The notes below the pieces were generated by a model. That model was not told where the DNA came from. It worked only from the letters and a program-made list of their open reading frames with translations, and searched no databases. Source: an uncultured Lachnospiraceae bacterium (GTDB lineage Bacteria; Bacillota; Clostridia; Lachnospirales; Lachnospiraceae). From it: DNA of 63,525 bases. The DNA lies in contig CATJHO010000116.1 in the NCBI GenBank assembly GCA_949740535.1, positions 1 to 63,525 of the forward strand. The letters are read 5' to 3'. This document shows, piece after piece, positions 33,264 to 42,870 of this stretch. Position 1 is the stretch's first letter; every line of letters begins with the position of its first letter. The translations under genes and the position numbers were made by a program.

Positions 33264-36164
33264 CTAATCTGCAATATTCTCTCCGGTCCCTTCGCTGGCC
33301 ATTCCGTCAATCAGCTCTTCTTCCTCTGTCAGATCAAAGTAATACCGCAAAATATCTGCCCCCAGCTCTGCCGCGTTTCCGGAAGTATAACCATTGGCAA
33401 TCCGGACTGCCAGGGCAATTTCCGGCTGTTCAAAGGGTGCATATCCCACGAAAAGCGCGTGGTTGGGATGGCTCTTGCTCTGCTGAGCCGTACCTGTCTT
33501 GCCTGCCAGGGTGATGCCCAGGCTGTTCAGGGAAGCTGTCTTCTCCGCCACCAGCCGCATTCCCGTCTGCACTGCATCCCAGGTACTGTCGGCAACTTCC
33601 ACCTGGTTGAGAAGTTCCGGCTCATACTCTTCCACCAACGTCCCGTCTGTGGTCTCCAGACGGTCCAGAAGCGTCAGGTTGTAACAGTTTCCCCGGTTGG
33701 CCAAAGCTGCCACATACCGGACAATATGAGAAACCGAATAACTGTTGGTACCCTGTCCGATGGAGGAACGCACCGGGTCAATATCTGAAATCTGCGGTTC
33801 ATACTCTGGAATCTCCAGGCCGGACCGCTCGCCAAAACCAAACATGCGGGCATATTTCTCCAGGATGGAGAGTCCCTGGTCCGTAGAGTAAGTATTCGTC
33901 GTTCTTCCGCCAGCCAGCCGGTATCCTACCTCGTAAAAATAATAGTTACAGGAATCCCGGATAGCGGTGCTTACATTCTCGTCCCCGTGATGTCCGCCGT
34001 ACTGGTTGTAGATCCAGCAGGTAGGCGGCCGATCGGTGACATCGGTGAAGATTCCTCTTCCGTAAATATTTTCCTCCGGCGTAATGACGCCTTCCTCCAG
34101 ACCGGCCACAGCTGCTACCGGCTTAAAGGTAGATCCCGGCGCCAGGTTCTCCTGCGTCGCCCGGTTTACAAAGGGCGAAGACAGGTCCTGCTGCAGTCTG
34201 CCAAAGTAAGCAGAATCCATCACATTGGTCAGCCGGTTATTGTCGTAGCTTGGGTAGGTAACACAGGCCAGAGTATCACCCGTATTCACATCCACCACCA
34301 TCACACCGGCGCTGCAGGGCTCCAACGCCAGCTGGGCCGGTGTAATCTCCAGACTGCGGATTTTCTCAATCATAAAACTGTAAGCTGTCAGCTGGCCGGA
34401 ATTCAATCTGGAAATTGTTTCCTCATCATATTCTAACACACCTTGCTCATATAATAAAAGACAAATTTCTTTTCCGGAGACAATATCATCCAAAATCATG
34501 TATTTATAAAGCATTCTGCTGAAGGTCTCATCCTCCATCAGATAGGCTTCCATATATTCCAGCATGGACTGGTAGATTTCCTGTGAATCCAGATAAGGGT
34601 TGTCCCCGGAAATCTTGGTCACATCGATCCAGTTCATGGAAATGGCATACTTCAAATACTCCTGCAGACTGATTACCTCATCAGTGGTCCAGGCAGTGTA
34701 AGTGGGATCTGAAGTATCCACAGAATCACTCATCAGCACCTGATTATCCCCCATCAGCACGTCCGATACCAGGTAACTCATATAATTCATCATTTCTTTG
34801 GACAGGTTCTGATAAATGGCGGGATTCTCTTTGTTAAGCTCTTCTAAGAGCTCCGCAATCTTCGCCTCCCGCCTGCTCAAAAAGCGTTCATAGATGCTCT
34901 TTTCCAGCTCCGAGGCATCTTCCCCGGAAAAACGGCTGATATCCAGAATATGATTCTCAATCAAAGCATAGTATACATCATAGATGGGAATCCGGATCTT
35001 CTCCGCGCTGGCATTGGGTCCCGGAACATATTCCTTCATATTGTCAATCTTGCTGATGAGAATCCCTGCCAGCTTCTGCTCGATCAGATTGTAGATGGCA
35101 ATCTGCAGATCCTTGTCTATGGTCAGGTACACGTTATTGCCGGGAACCGGGTCTTTGTTCTCCACTATCTCAAGCACACGGCCCACACTGTCCACATACA
35201 TCTTCTCATAGCCCTTGGAACCCTGAAGCTGAAGCTCCAGATACTGCTCAATTCCGGCCTTCCCCACGATATCATTCAGCTCGTAATCCGGATTTTCCGC
35301 CTGCAGGCTGTCCAGCTCATCCTGAGAAGCCTTCCCGATGTAGCCGATAATCGAAGAAAAGTATTCGCTGTCCGGATAAATCCGGCGGCTGCTCTGCTCA
35401 ATATCCGCTCCCTGCAGGATATCCTGATTCTCCAGCACTGCCGCCACGGTCTCCTCCGAAACATTGACAGCCACAGTTGTCGCTACATAGCGCTTATAAC
35501 TGTTGGAATCCATGGAAAGCCGGATGGTGGCAATCTTCAGCTGCTCCTCCGGCGTATACCCGGTAACGGTAAGATCGTAATCCTTCTGCTCCTTTTCCGT
35601 ATAAGAATTCTTAATCCCATAGCGCTTGTCATCACAGAGATACTCCATCACTTCCTGGGCGTTGGCAAGCTCCTCCTTCGCAGTCAGATCACTGGTCTTA
35701 ACCCGCCCAAAGGCATCCGCTTTCAGTCGAAGCAGAGCATTTCCTTCCAGTGAAAACTCAAACTTCCCATTCTCGCAGATAATTCCCAGATCACTGATTA
35801 CCTGATCGCCGTTTTTCTCAATCAGGCGGATCAGATTTAAAATTATCTGATTCAGCTTGGCATTCTTCGTCTTCCTGTTGGCGTATATGCCTTCATCCTG
35901 CATGATCACCGAATAGGATATCTCACTGTAGGCCAGCACATTGCCGTTCCGATCATAGATATCTCCCCTGGTACTGGTTAAGGAAATCTCACGCTCCGTC
36001 ATCAGGGAAAAGGTATCCTGATACTCTTCTCCCTTCACAATCTGCAGGTAAAACACTCTCTGCAGTAAAATGGCAAACATCACCACAAAAACGGTCATCA
36101 GCAGAAAGATTCTGGATTTTATAATATTCCATACGGCTTCTTTTATATCCTCAAACAATCTCAA
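33264..36164 (-). CDS. mrdA: Class B penicillin-binding protein (PBP2 type), unusually long
   Basis: The 966-residue transpeptidase has an N-terminal membrane anchor near residues 18-38 (IFLLMTVFVVMFAILLQRVFYL), a dimerisation domain (GDIYDRNGNVLAYSEISYSVIM) and a transpeptidase domain. The active-site Ser is in NLAPGSTFKPVAAVAG near 678, SCN in IRDSCNYYFYEVG near 738, and KTG in LAGKTGTAQQSKSHPNHALFVGYAP near 889. Typical PBP2 has 600-700 residues. Here about 250 extra residues (roughly 370-620), mostly helical and acidic, are inserted between the pedestal and the transpeptidase domain. Its start overlaps mreD by 4 bases. It makes side-wall peptidoglycan with RodA. Confidence 0.95.
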   Translation of the reverse strand: MRLFEDIKEAVWNIIKSRIFLLMTVFVVMFAILLQRVFYLQIVKGEEYQDTFSLMTEREISLTSTRGDIYDRNGNVLAYSEISYSVIMQDEGIYANRKTKNAKLNQIILNLIRLIEKNGDQVISDLGIICENGKFEFSLEGNALLRLKADAFGRVKTSDLTAKEELANAQEVMEYLCDDKRYGIKNSYTEKEQKDYDLTVTGYTPEEQLKIATIRLSMDSNSYKRYVATTVAVNVSEETVAAVLENQDILQGADIEQSSRRIYPDSEYFSSIIGYIGKASQDELDSLQAENPDYELNDIVGKAGIEQYLELQLQGSKGYEKMYVDSVGRVLEIVENKDPVPGNNVYLTIDKDLQIAIYNLIEQKLAGILISKIDNMKEYVPGPNASAEKIRIPIYDVYYALIENHILDISRFSGEDASELEKSIYERFLSRREAKIAELLEELNKENPAIYQNLSKEMMNYMSYLVSDVLMGDNQVLMSDSVDTSDPTYTAWTTDEVISLQEYLKYAISMNWIDVTKISGDNPYLDSQEIYQSMLEYMEAYLMEDETFSRMLYKYMILDDIVSGKEICLLLYEQGVLEYDEETISRLNSGQLTAYSFMIEKIRSLEITPAQLALEPCSAGVMVVDVNTGDTLACVTYPSYDNNRLTNVMDSAYFGRLQQDLSSPFVNRATQENLAPGSTFKPVAAVAGLEEGVITPEENIYGRGIFTDVTDRPPTCWIYNQYGGHHGDENVSTAIRDSCNYYFYEVGYRLAGGRTTNTYSTDQGLSILEKYARMFGFGERSGLEIPEYEPQISDIDPVRSSIGQGTNSYSVSHIVRYVAALANRGNCYNLTLLDRLETTDGTLVEEYEPELLNQVEVADSTWDAVQTGMRLVAEKTASLNSLGITLAGKTGTAQQSKSHPNHALFVGYAPFEQPEIALAVRIANGYTSGNAAELGADILRYYFDLTEEEELIDGMASEGTGENIAD

Positions 36165-36727
36165 AGCTCCTCTGTTTTATTCTCTGTCTGTCCCACGGAA
36201 CCGGATGTCTTATAATAATCCCTAAGCGGCTCCCCGCCCAGCTTATCCAACAGGTCATTGAACCGCTGCATAGGCTGGTACAGCACAATGGTCAGAGCCA
36301 CCGTGTAAATCAGCTCCGGCAGAATGATGTGCAGAAAATAATGGCCAAAATCAAATTTACTGCGCATCAGAAACATAAAAAAGTAAATACTAAGCCCATA
36401 GACCAGTTCACTTAAAGCAATCCAGACCATGGGTAGCTTGATATCCTCATCATAAAAAATCATATGAAAGAGCCCGCTTCCATACCCCAGGAACATATAG
36501 AGCAGAGCATAGAAGCCCAGCAGGCGCCCAAAAAAAATGTCCATGAGAAGCCCGCAGCAAAATCCAATGCCCAGACCTTCCCGTTCCCCGCGCATAAACC
36601 CCAGGGAAGTGGTCACAATCAAAAGCAGATTGGGAGAAATGGATGCCAGGGCCAGGGCCTTAATTACGGTACATTGAAGGATAAAACAAACCACAATCAA
36701 TAGGGCTGTCAAAAGTTTCTGTTTCAT
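36161..36727 (-). CDS. mreD: Rod shape-determining protein MreD
   Basis: The 188-residue membrane protein has five or six helices (LLTALLIVVCFILQCTVIKALAL; LGIGFCCGLLMDIFFGRLLGFYALLYMFLGYGSGLF). Position after mreC and before PBP2 and the helix pattern identify it; sequence motifs are weak in this family. Confidence 0.9.
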   Translation of the reverse strand: MKQKLLTALLIVVCFILQCTVIKALALASISPNLLLIVTTSLGFMRGEREGLGIGFCCGLLMDIFFGRLLGFYALLYMFLGYGSGLFHMIFYDEDIKLPMVWIALSELVYGLSIYFFMFLMRSKFDFGHYFLHIILPELIYTVALTIVLYQPMQRFNDLLDKLGGEPLRDYYKTSGSVGQTENKTEEL

Positions 36728-36734
36728 AACTCTT

Positions 36735-37589
36735 TTATTCCTCCACGGTCTGCTTCAAATCCGTAATCACCAGAACCGTATGCAGATGCTCAAAATCCAC
36801 CGCCGGCGTCAGAGTACCGGACTTGGTGAGATTATTGGAATCCTGGGACAGCTCATTCAGATAGCCAATCAGAATTCCTTCATGGTATTTGTCACTCACA
36901 TGAGAGGTAACGATCTTTTCACCCATCGTAATGGCATTGTCCGGGTCTTTCAGCTCCTCGATGCGGATGTATCCCTCATTCATCAGCTGCAGATCGCCTT
37001 TCACAAAACAGAGATCCGAGGTGGACAGCGTTTTGGCGCTCACATTGCTCATATCATCGATAATAGAACGGACCTGGGCCCAGTTGTCTCCGGCCTTGGT
37101 AACAATTCCCACCAGACCGCTGCCCGCGATCACGTTCATATTAACATCAATTCCGTCTGCTTTTCCCTTATCTATAACAAAGGTGTTAAACCAGTTTCCT
37201 CCATCTGTGGCTATAATATTGGCCGCCACTTTGCTGAAATCTCCATAGGTCTGATCCAGATTGTAAAGCTCCTCCAGCTGCTCCAGGCGGTACTGGCTCT
37301 GAATCAGGCGGCTGTTTTCCATGGTAAGCTCATCCACCTGGTCCTGCAGCTCCTGATTGCGGGTCTGGACCTCTGCCAGGTCCTCCAGGCTGTCCTTTTT
37401 CTCCCGGAGCCAGCCTCCTACGCCGTTCAGGCCCTGTTCAAAGGGTACAAAAACATAACCGGACAGGGTGCCCAGCGCTCCTCCTCCCAGACCCGTACTG
37501 TAGGAGATCCCCATCAGCACCACACACAGGCCCGCAAGTACCGCAAATATGTACTTTGTCGGTATTATAAAGTGATTTCTTTTTTTCAT
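36735..37589 (-). CDS. mreC: Rod shape-determining protein MreC
   Basis: The protein has 284 residues: one N-terminal membrane helix (YIFAVLAGLCVVLMGISYSTG), a coiled coil (residues 60-115) and the extracytoplasmic beta domain with NWFNTFVIDKGKADGIDVNMNVIAGSGLVGIVTKAGDNWAQVRSIID. It links MreB to PBP2/RodA. It lies 12 bases downstream of mreB. Confidence 0.95.
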   Translation of the reverse strand: MKKRNHFIIPTKYIFAVLAGLCVVLMGISYSTGLGGGALGTLSGYVFVPFEQGLNGVGGWLREKKDSLEDLAEVQTRNQELQDQVDELTMENSRLIQSQYRLEQLEELYNLDQTYGDFSKVAANIIATDGGNWFNTFVIDKGKADGIDVNMNVIAGSGLVGIVTKAGDNWAQVRSIIDDMSNVSAKTLSTSDLCFVKGDLQLMNEGYIRIEELKDPDNAITMGEKIVTSHVSDKYHEGILIGYLNELSQDSNNLTKSGTLTPAVDFEHLHTVLVITDLKQTVEE

Positions 37590-37601
37590 ACTTCACCTGA
37601 A

Positions 37602-38609
37602 TCAGCTGAAAACCTGTTCCTTGGTGTCAAAGGTCAGACTGCGGAACTCCCGCTCCTTAATGACGCGCTCCAGACCTCTTGCCACACACTCCTCCGGCCT
37701 GTCTACCATATTGACCCGGATATTGGTGGCCGACGCAATGAGCTCGTCCAGTCCCTTTAAGTTAGCCACGCCTCCGGTCAGGAAAATACCGTTGCGGATA
37801 ATATCCACCCCCAGCTCCGGCGGGGTGCGCTCCAGAATCATCTTAATGGCGTCCACGATCGCCTTTAACTGCTCGGAAATGGCGTTGGCCACAAAGTCTG
37901 CTGTGATCTCCAGAAGAGCCGGAAGTCCCAGAGCCATGTTACGGCCGCAGATCTCCCGCTTTGTATCGGTATTGCCAGGCATATAGCCCAGCTCATTTTT
38001 CAAAATTTCCGCTGTCTTATTGCCTATAAAATATCCGTATTCCCGGCGGATGGCGCTGGAAATAGCCTCGTCAATCTTATTGCCGCCGTTCTTAATCAGC
38101 TTGCTGGTAACCGTTCCGCCCAGGGAAAGAATGGAAATCTCTGTGGTATCAGCTCCCACATCCACCACCATCACGCCTTGTGCCTGGGTTACATCAAGGC
38201 CCAGGCCCAGACCTGCTGCCACCGGCTTGTCAATCAGCTGGATATTTTTGGATTTTAATCCCGTTCCCTGCACCAGTGTGGTAAATACACGGTCCTGAAC
38301 GTCTGTAGGAAGTGCTACCAGAAACTCTGCGCCCTTTAAGTTTCCCTTGGTATGGGACCCCAGGAACGCGCGCAGGAACTCCTGCATATAGGTAATGCTT
38401 GCCACTGTGCCGTAGGACATGGGGTAAAGAACCTCGATGTTGGCCGGCGCTTTCTCATGCATATCAAAAGCCTCGTCCCCGTAAGCGATCATTCCCTTCT
38501 TCTCCTCGATAGCTACCATATTGCGTTCACAGTAAATGGTATCGCTCTCCTTACTGTAAATCTTAATACTGCTTGTTCCAAAGTCACATCCAAAACTCTG
38601 TGCAGCCAT
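37602..38609 (-). CDS. mreB: MreB-family actin-like shape protein
   Basis: The 335-residue protein has an actin-type nucleotide-binding fold: the phosphate-1 loop GCDFGTSSIKIYSKES at the start, LIDKPVAAGLGLGLDV and VMVVDVGADTTEISILSLGG near residues 130-165, and IFLTGGVANLKGLDELIA near 280. It forms membrane filaments that guide cell-wall synthesis. The first loop differs from the common GIDLGTANT form. The start at 38609 has GGAGAGGAAG upstream. It begins the mreBCD-PBP2-minCDE-rodA-mgsA block. Confidence 0.95.
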   Translation of the reverse strand: MAAQSFGCDFGTSSIKIYSKESDTIYCERNMVAIEEKKGMIAYGDEAFDMHEKAPANIEVLYPMSYGTVASITYMQEFLRAFLGSHTKGNLKGAEFLVALPTDVQDRVFTTLVQGTGLKSKNIQLIDKPVAAGLGLGLDVTQAQGVMVVDVGADTTEISILSLGGTVTSKLIKNGGNKIDEAISSAIRREYGYFIGNKTAEILKNELGYMPGNTDTKREICGRNMALGLPALLEITADFVANAISEQLKAIVDAIKMILERTPPELGVDIIRNGIFLTGGVANLKGLDELIASATNIRVNMVDRPEECVARGLERVIKEREFRSLTFDTKEQVFS

Positions 38610-38666
38610 TTTATCTTCCTCTCCTTCTTATGTTCCTTCCTGACCCTTGCGTCTGACACTCCCGAA

Positions 38667-39365
38667 TCACTTTGTCTCTGGTAAAATTCCCAATTCCCGC
38701 AGGCTGCTGTAGCAGCAGTCGCCGATAATCACGTGATCCAGCAGGCGGATGCCCAAAATCTCCCCTGCATAGCAGATCCGTCTGGTCATCAGAATATCCT
38801 CCTGACTGGGCGCCGGATCGCCGCTTGGGTGATTATGTACCAGAACTACGTGTACCGCATGTACCTCCAATGCCTCCAGAAAAATTTCCCGCGGAGATAT
38901 GGGAGACGTATTCACGGTTCCCTTGAACATCAGCTGTTCCTTCAAAAGCCGGTTCCTTGTATCCAGAAACAGCGCCATCAGCTGTTCCTGCTCCTCATAG
39001 CGCAGCTCTTCCATAAAGTAATCGGCGATGGTGGACGGGCTTCCAAAACAAAGCTTTTCTTTCGCCACAGCCTTGGCCATCCGGGATGCCAGCTCTGCGG
39101 CACATTTTAACTGGACCGCCTTAACTTTCCCCACGCCCTTTAACTCCTGAAGACGCGCAAGGGGAATCCTTCCGAATCCGGTAAGCCCCTGATAGCCCGG
39201 CAGGCTTAAGATCCGCCCGGCCAGCTCGCAGGCTGTCTCTCCTACGGTTCCGGTCCGCAGCATCACGGCCAGAAGCTCCTTATCCGAAAGAGCTTCGGCC
39301 CCAAAGGCCAGACACTTCTCATAAGGCTGTTCCCCTTCATACAAATCCTTCATGGTTGTCTTCAT
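38667..39365 (-). CDS. radC: RadC-family JAB-domain protein
   Basis: The protein has about 232 residues: an N-terminal helix-hairpin-helix part (LARLQELKGVGKVKAVQLKCAAELASR) and a C-terminal JAB/MPN metalloprotease-like domain with the metal motif VLVHNHPSGDPAPSQEDILMTRR. RadC was once linked to DNA repair, but its activity remains unclear. The start at 39365 has AAGGA 7 bases upstream; an ATG two codons earlier overlaps that site. Confidence 0.93.
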   Translation of the reverse strand: MKTTMKDLYEGEQPYEKCLAFGAEALSDKELLAVMLRTGTVGETACELAGRILSLPGYQGLTGFGRIPLARLQELKGVGKVKAVQLKCAAELASRMAKAVAKEKLCFGSPSTIADYFMEELRYEEQEQLMALFLDTRNRLLKEQLMFKGTVNTSPISPREIFLEALEVHAVHVVLVHNHPSGDPAPSQEDILMTRRICYAGEILGIRLLDHVIIGDCCYSSLRELGILPETK

Positions 39366-39431
39366 CCACATTTCCTTCCCACTCTCCAGGCAGTCAGGTA
39401 TCGGACGAAACCGCGCAGCTGTTATTCTTTC

Positions 39432-39683
39432 TTACAGTCTGCGGTAAATAATAATAGCAATTACAACGCCGATAATACTGGCGATGGAAATCTGAATCGT
39501 AAGACCGAAGGTCAGCACCATCAGCCCCAGGTCCAGAACCACAGGACTTTGAAGTCCAAAGCTCTGTCCGTAATTCAGCCAGCTAAGAGCCTGCACATTG
39601 GTTGTCAGCATTCCGACAAATCCGCCCAGAACAATGCCTGACAGCAGCATGACCAGCAGTATCCAGCCATTTTTCGACTTCAT
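39432..39683 (-). CDS. DUF4321 small membrane protein
   Basis: The 83-residue protein has two or three hydrophobic helices (WILLVMLLSGIVLGGFVGML; LDLGLMVLTFGLTIQISIASIIGVVIAIIIY) and matches DUF4321, small proteins found next to radC and mreB in Clostridia. The start at 39683 has GGAGGATATT upstream. Function is unknown; its constant position suggests a link to cell-envelope growth. Confidence 0.85.
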   Translation of the reverse strand: MKSKNGWILLVMLLSGIVLGGFVGMLTTNVQALSWLNYGQSFGLQSPVVLDLGLMVLTFGLTIQISIASIIGVVIAIIIYRRL

Positions 39684-39711
39684 AATATCCTCCATCTTCC
39701 GTATTTTACCC

Positions 39712-39785
39712 GGAAAAACTGCATTTTACTCCCCACTGGCAGTTTTTCCAAACTTTGTTTACATAAAATATTGTTTTTGTAAACA
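39712..39785. promoter_or_regulatory. Hairpin and inverted repeat upstream of the DUF4321-radC-mre genes
   Basis: GGAAAAACTGC (39712-39722) and GCAGTTTTTCC (39739-39749) form an 11-bp perfect stem in the probable leader, 30 bases before the ATG. Just upstream, GTTTACA and TGTAAAC flank an AT-rich centre (39758-39785), a 28-base dyad that could be a protein-binding site. A TTGACC box lies near 39806 on the minus strand, but a clear -10 was not found. Confidence 0.45.
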
Positions 39786-39877
39786 AATACCAATTTTAGT
39801 ATTAGGTCAACCTATATAATAGCATAAACAAAAACACTTGTATAGAGATGAAATCTTAAGTTTTTCTATCCCATTCG

Positions 39878-41500
39878 TCAATCTTTGACACCATTCGGCA
39901 GACAATATCTGGAAATCACAGCCTCCGCTGTCCTGACACCGTCCATGGCTGCCGAAGTGATTCCTCCGGCATAACCGGCCCCCTCTCCGCAGGGATACAG
40001 GCCCTCTATGGCACTCTCCATGTTCCTGTTTCTGGGAATCCGTATGGGCGAAGACGTCCGGCTCTCCACGCCGCTTAACACCGCATCTCCCCTAGAAAAT
40101 CCGTGAAGAATCTGCTCACAGCCTAAGATTCCTTCCTCTAAGGCCAAAGCCAGATGAGAGGGAAAAATTTCCCGCAGATTGCCAAACGTCCAGGTCCCCC
40201 TGACAGCCGGCTCCACTTCCCCCAGACTGCGGCTTTGTACACCCTTTTGAAAGTCCGCAAAGAGCTGAATGGGAACCCGGCCCTCTCCTATTCTGAAGGC
40301 AGCCTGTTCCAGCCTCTGCTGGAATTCCATCCCTGAAAACACATGGGAGCCTCCAAAATCCTCCGGTCCCACAGTTACCACCATGGCACTGTTGGCGTTG
40401 GCGCCGTTCCGGGCCTGATAGCTCATGCCGTTGACAGCAAGGCCCTCTCTTTCCGAGGAAGCATTGACCACATAACCGCCGGGACACATGCAGAATGAAT
40501 ACACACCCCGCCCGCCGGAAACCTTTCGAGTCAGTTTATAGGACGCTGCCGGAAGCTCCCCCGGATAGTCTGTCCCATACTGGCTCAAATTAATCATTTC
40601 CTGTGGATGCTCCATGCGCAGGCCTACTGCAAAAGATTTCCCTTCCAGAGGGATTCCTTTTGCCGCCAGCATCCGAAAGGTATCTCTGGCGCTGTGCCCC
40701 GGCGCCAGCACCAGAACCTCTGTCTCCACTTCCAGAATTTCTTCTCGTCCGCCCTGCCTGCGGACCACCCGCACGCCCTGTATGCGGCCTTTATGAAGCA
40801 GCACATCTGTCATCTGGCTCTCAAACCAGAACCGGCCTCCCAGGTCTTCAATGCGGCTGCGAAGCTTCTCCACAATCCCTATCAGCAGATCCGTTCCCAG
40901 ATGAGGCTTGTTCTGCCAGAGAATCTCCTCCGGCGCCCCTGCCTCCACAAAGGTTTCCAGCACCAGGCGGTTCCGGCCGCAGGCATCCTTCACCGCAGTA
41001 TTTAATTTGCCGTCGGAAAAGGTTCCGGCTCCGCCCTCGCCAAACTGCACATTGGACTGGGGATCCAGAAAACCCGTATCCCAAAAACGCTCCACTGCCT
41101 TCTTCCGCTCTTTGGCAGGCTTTCCCCGCTCCAGAATCAGAGGCCGGTAACCCGCTCTGGCCAGCATCAGGCCGCAGAACAGGCCCGCCGGTCCGCTCCC
41201 CACCACCACCGGCCGGTGGAACAGAGGCTCTGTTCCCGGTCCGGGCAGGCTGTGTGCCATAAGCTCTGCCTTGGACACTCTGGGATTTCCGGCTTTTTTC
41301 AGACATTTTCCCTCTCCCCTTACCTGTACGTCTATGGTGTACACATACTGAACAGGCCTCTTTCTGGCATCCAGAGACTGCCTGCAGATCTCATAACCCA
41401 GCAGTTCTCCCCTGGAAAGCTTCAGCTCTTTGGAAATCTTTGCTTCCAGATCCGTTTTTGTATGGCTGATGGGCAGTTTTAATTGTTGAATACGTATCAT
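39878..41500 (-). CDS. FAD-dependent dehydrogenase (COG2509 type)
   Basis: The 540-residue flavoprotein has an unusual N-terminal domain (MIRIQQLKLPISHTKTDLEAKISKELKL), a dinucleotide-binding motif VVGSGPAGLFCGLMLARAGY near residue 100, LTRKVSGGRGVYSFCMCPGGYVVNASS near 330, and a C-terminal FAD motif GLYPCGEGAGYAGGITSAAMDGVRTAEA. Its substrate is unknown. The gene follows the BaiN-like flavoprotein in the same direction, so the two may work together. The start lies right after an intergenic repeat that ends GGAATAGAGC. Confidence 0.88.
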   Translation of the reverse strand: MIRIQQLKLPISHTKTDLEAKISKELKLSRGELLGYEICRQSLDARKRPVQYVYTIDVQVRGEGKCLKKAGNPRVSKAELMAHSLPGPGTEPLFHRPVVVGSGPAGLFCGLMLARAGYRPLILERGKPAKERKKAVERFWDTGFLDPQSNVQFGEGGAGTFSDGKLNTAVKDACGRNRLVLETFVEAGAPEEILWQNKPHLGTDLLIGIVEKLRSRIEDLGGRFWFESQMTDVLLHKGRIQGVRVVRRQGGREEILEVETEVLVLAPGHSARDTFRMLAAKGIPLEGKSFAVGLRMEHPQEMINLSQYGTDYPGELPAASYKLTRKVSGGRGVYSFCMCPGGYVVNASSEREGLAVNGMSYQARNGANANSAMVVTVGPEDFGGSHVFSGMEFQQRLEQAAFRIGEGRVPIQLFADFQKGVQSRSLGEVEPAVRGTWTFGNLREIFPSHLALALEEGILGCEQILHGFSRGDAVLSGVESRTSSPIRIPRNRNMESAIEGLYPCGEGAGYAGGITSAAMDGVRTAEAVISRYCLPNGVKD

Positions 41501-41504
41501 GCTC

Positions 41505-41547
41505 TATTCCAATTCCGCAGACTGTTGGTACTTCCCTGTCTGCTTTT
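41505..41547 (-). repeat. Shortened copy of the intergenic repeat
   Basis: On the minus strand AAAAGCAGACAGGG is followed within 20 bases by AGTCTGCGGAATTGGAATAGAG, that is, both ends of the element with the interior deleted. It abuts the ATG at 41500, and its left end includes the stop codon of the upstream gene. Confidence 0.65.
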
Positions 41548-42787
41548 AAGTAAGATGTTCTTTTTGCAGTTTCCGGCCGCTGTGTGTACCGGCCAGCCAG
41601 CCGCTGGTCCAGGCCCACTGAAGATTGTAGCCGCCGCAGGCGCCGTCCACATCCAGGATTTCTCCTGCGAAATAGAGTCCCGGCACAAGTCTGGACTCCA
41701 TGGTCTTGGGCTCCACTTCCCCCGTATCCACTCCGCCGCAGCAGACCTGTGCCCGGTCAAAGCCGTTGCTTCCCGAAATCCGGACTTCAAAAGCCCTGCA
41801 GCATTGTGACAGTTTTTGGCATTCCTCACTGGTCAGTGCTCCGGTTTTCTTATCTGCCAAAATACCGGCCCGCTTAAGCAGACAGTCAGCCATTTTCTTC
41901 GGAAACAGCCCCACAAGAAGTCTGCCTGCGCGTCTGCGGGCTCCCAGTTCCATGCGCTTCTTCCAGAAAGCCGGCAGCTCCTCCTCTTTAAGATACGGCA
42001 GAAGATTCAGTACCGCCCTGACTTTGCGGCCCTGATCCATGGCTCTTACTCCATAACGGCTTACCTGGAATACCGGGATCCCCGATAAACCATAGTCTGT
42101 AAACTGCACCTCGCCCGTATCTGCTGCCAAAAGCTGCTCTCCTGTGTAGAGGGATACCCTGGCATCCATCCGCAGTCCTGCAAGCCCCCGAAACACCGGA
42201 TCCTTAGAGCGAAGCTGAACCAGAGCGGGCAGAGGCTTTATCAGGGAATGGCCAAAACTCTCTGCCAGTCTGTATCCGCTGCCATCGGAACCGGTCTGAG
42301 GCGCGGCGCAGGAGCCTGCAGCCAGAATCAGGGCATCTCCCTCATAAGTCCATCCCTTTGTTTCCACAAGAAAGCGTCCGCCCTGCCGGAGCGCCCCCTC
42401 TATGCGTGTATTCAGTGCCAGTTTTACACCCAGATCTTCCGCCTCCATGCGCAGAACATCCACCACTGCCGAAGCCTGATCGCTGTAAGGATAGAGATAA
42501 CCCTTCCGATCCCGTACTGCAATGCCAAGGGTCTCAAAAAAATCCAGCGTCTCGAAAAGACCGAAGGCTTTCAGGGCCGTCCCCGCAAATCCAGGCCTTC
42601 CACCCCGGTAATGAGACAGATCCTGATCCCGGTTGGACAGATTGCACCGGCCGTTGCCAGTGGCTGACAGCTTCTTTCCCACCTGTTTATTCTGTTCCAG
42701 CAGTGTTACTTCCGCTCCTGCACGGGCAGCGCTCAGCGCTGCCATAAGCCCGGCGGCGCCGCCGCCTGCCACCAATACTTGACCCAT
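41546..42787 (-). CDS. BaiN/HI0933-family flavoprotein
   Basis: The 413-residue protein starts MGQVLVAGGGAAGLMAALSAARAGAEVTLLEQNKQVGKKLSATGNGRCNLSN, the FAD-binding motif plus the GNGRCN(L/I)SN signature of this family. It ends RLVPGLYFAGEILDVDGACGGYNLQWAWTSGWLAG. Some members reduce unsaturated bile-acid intermediates; most are uncharacterised, so no substrate is assigned. A palindrome (GCTGTATGATACAGC) lies at 42803-42817 just before its ribosome site. Confidence 0.9.
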   Translation of the reverse strand: MGQVLVAGGGAAGLMAALSAARAGAEVTLLEQNKQVGKKLSATGNGRCNLSNRDQDLSHYRGGRPGFAGTALKAFGLFETLDFFETLGIAVRDRKGYLYPYSDQASAVVDVLRMEAEDLGVKLALNTRIEGALRQGGRFLVETKGWTYEGDALILAAGSCAAPQTGSDGSGYRLAESFGHSLIKPLPALVQLRSKDPVFRGLAGLRMDARVSLYTGEQLLAADTGEVQFTDYGLSGIPVFQVSRYGVRAMDQGRKVRAVLNLLPYLKEEELPAFWKKRMELGARRRAGRLLVGLFPKKMADCLLKRAGILADKKTGALTSEECQKLSQCCRAFEVRISGSNGFDRAQVCCGGVDTGEVEPKTMESRLVPGLYFAGEILDVDGACGGYNLQWAWTSGWLAGTHSGRKLQKEHLT

Positions 42788-42870
42788 TCTCTTCTCCTGC
42801 AGGCTGTATGATACAGCTCATAACCTTACATTCCCGGCCAGGGAGTGCAAGTTGACATAACTCTAACTTC

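Noticed and set aside
39758-39785. GTTTACA/TGTAAAC dyad as a defined Rex or FNR operator
   Set aside because: The half-sites do not fit those consensus sequences well enough. Kept only as an unnamed inverted repeat.
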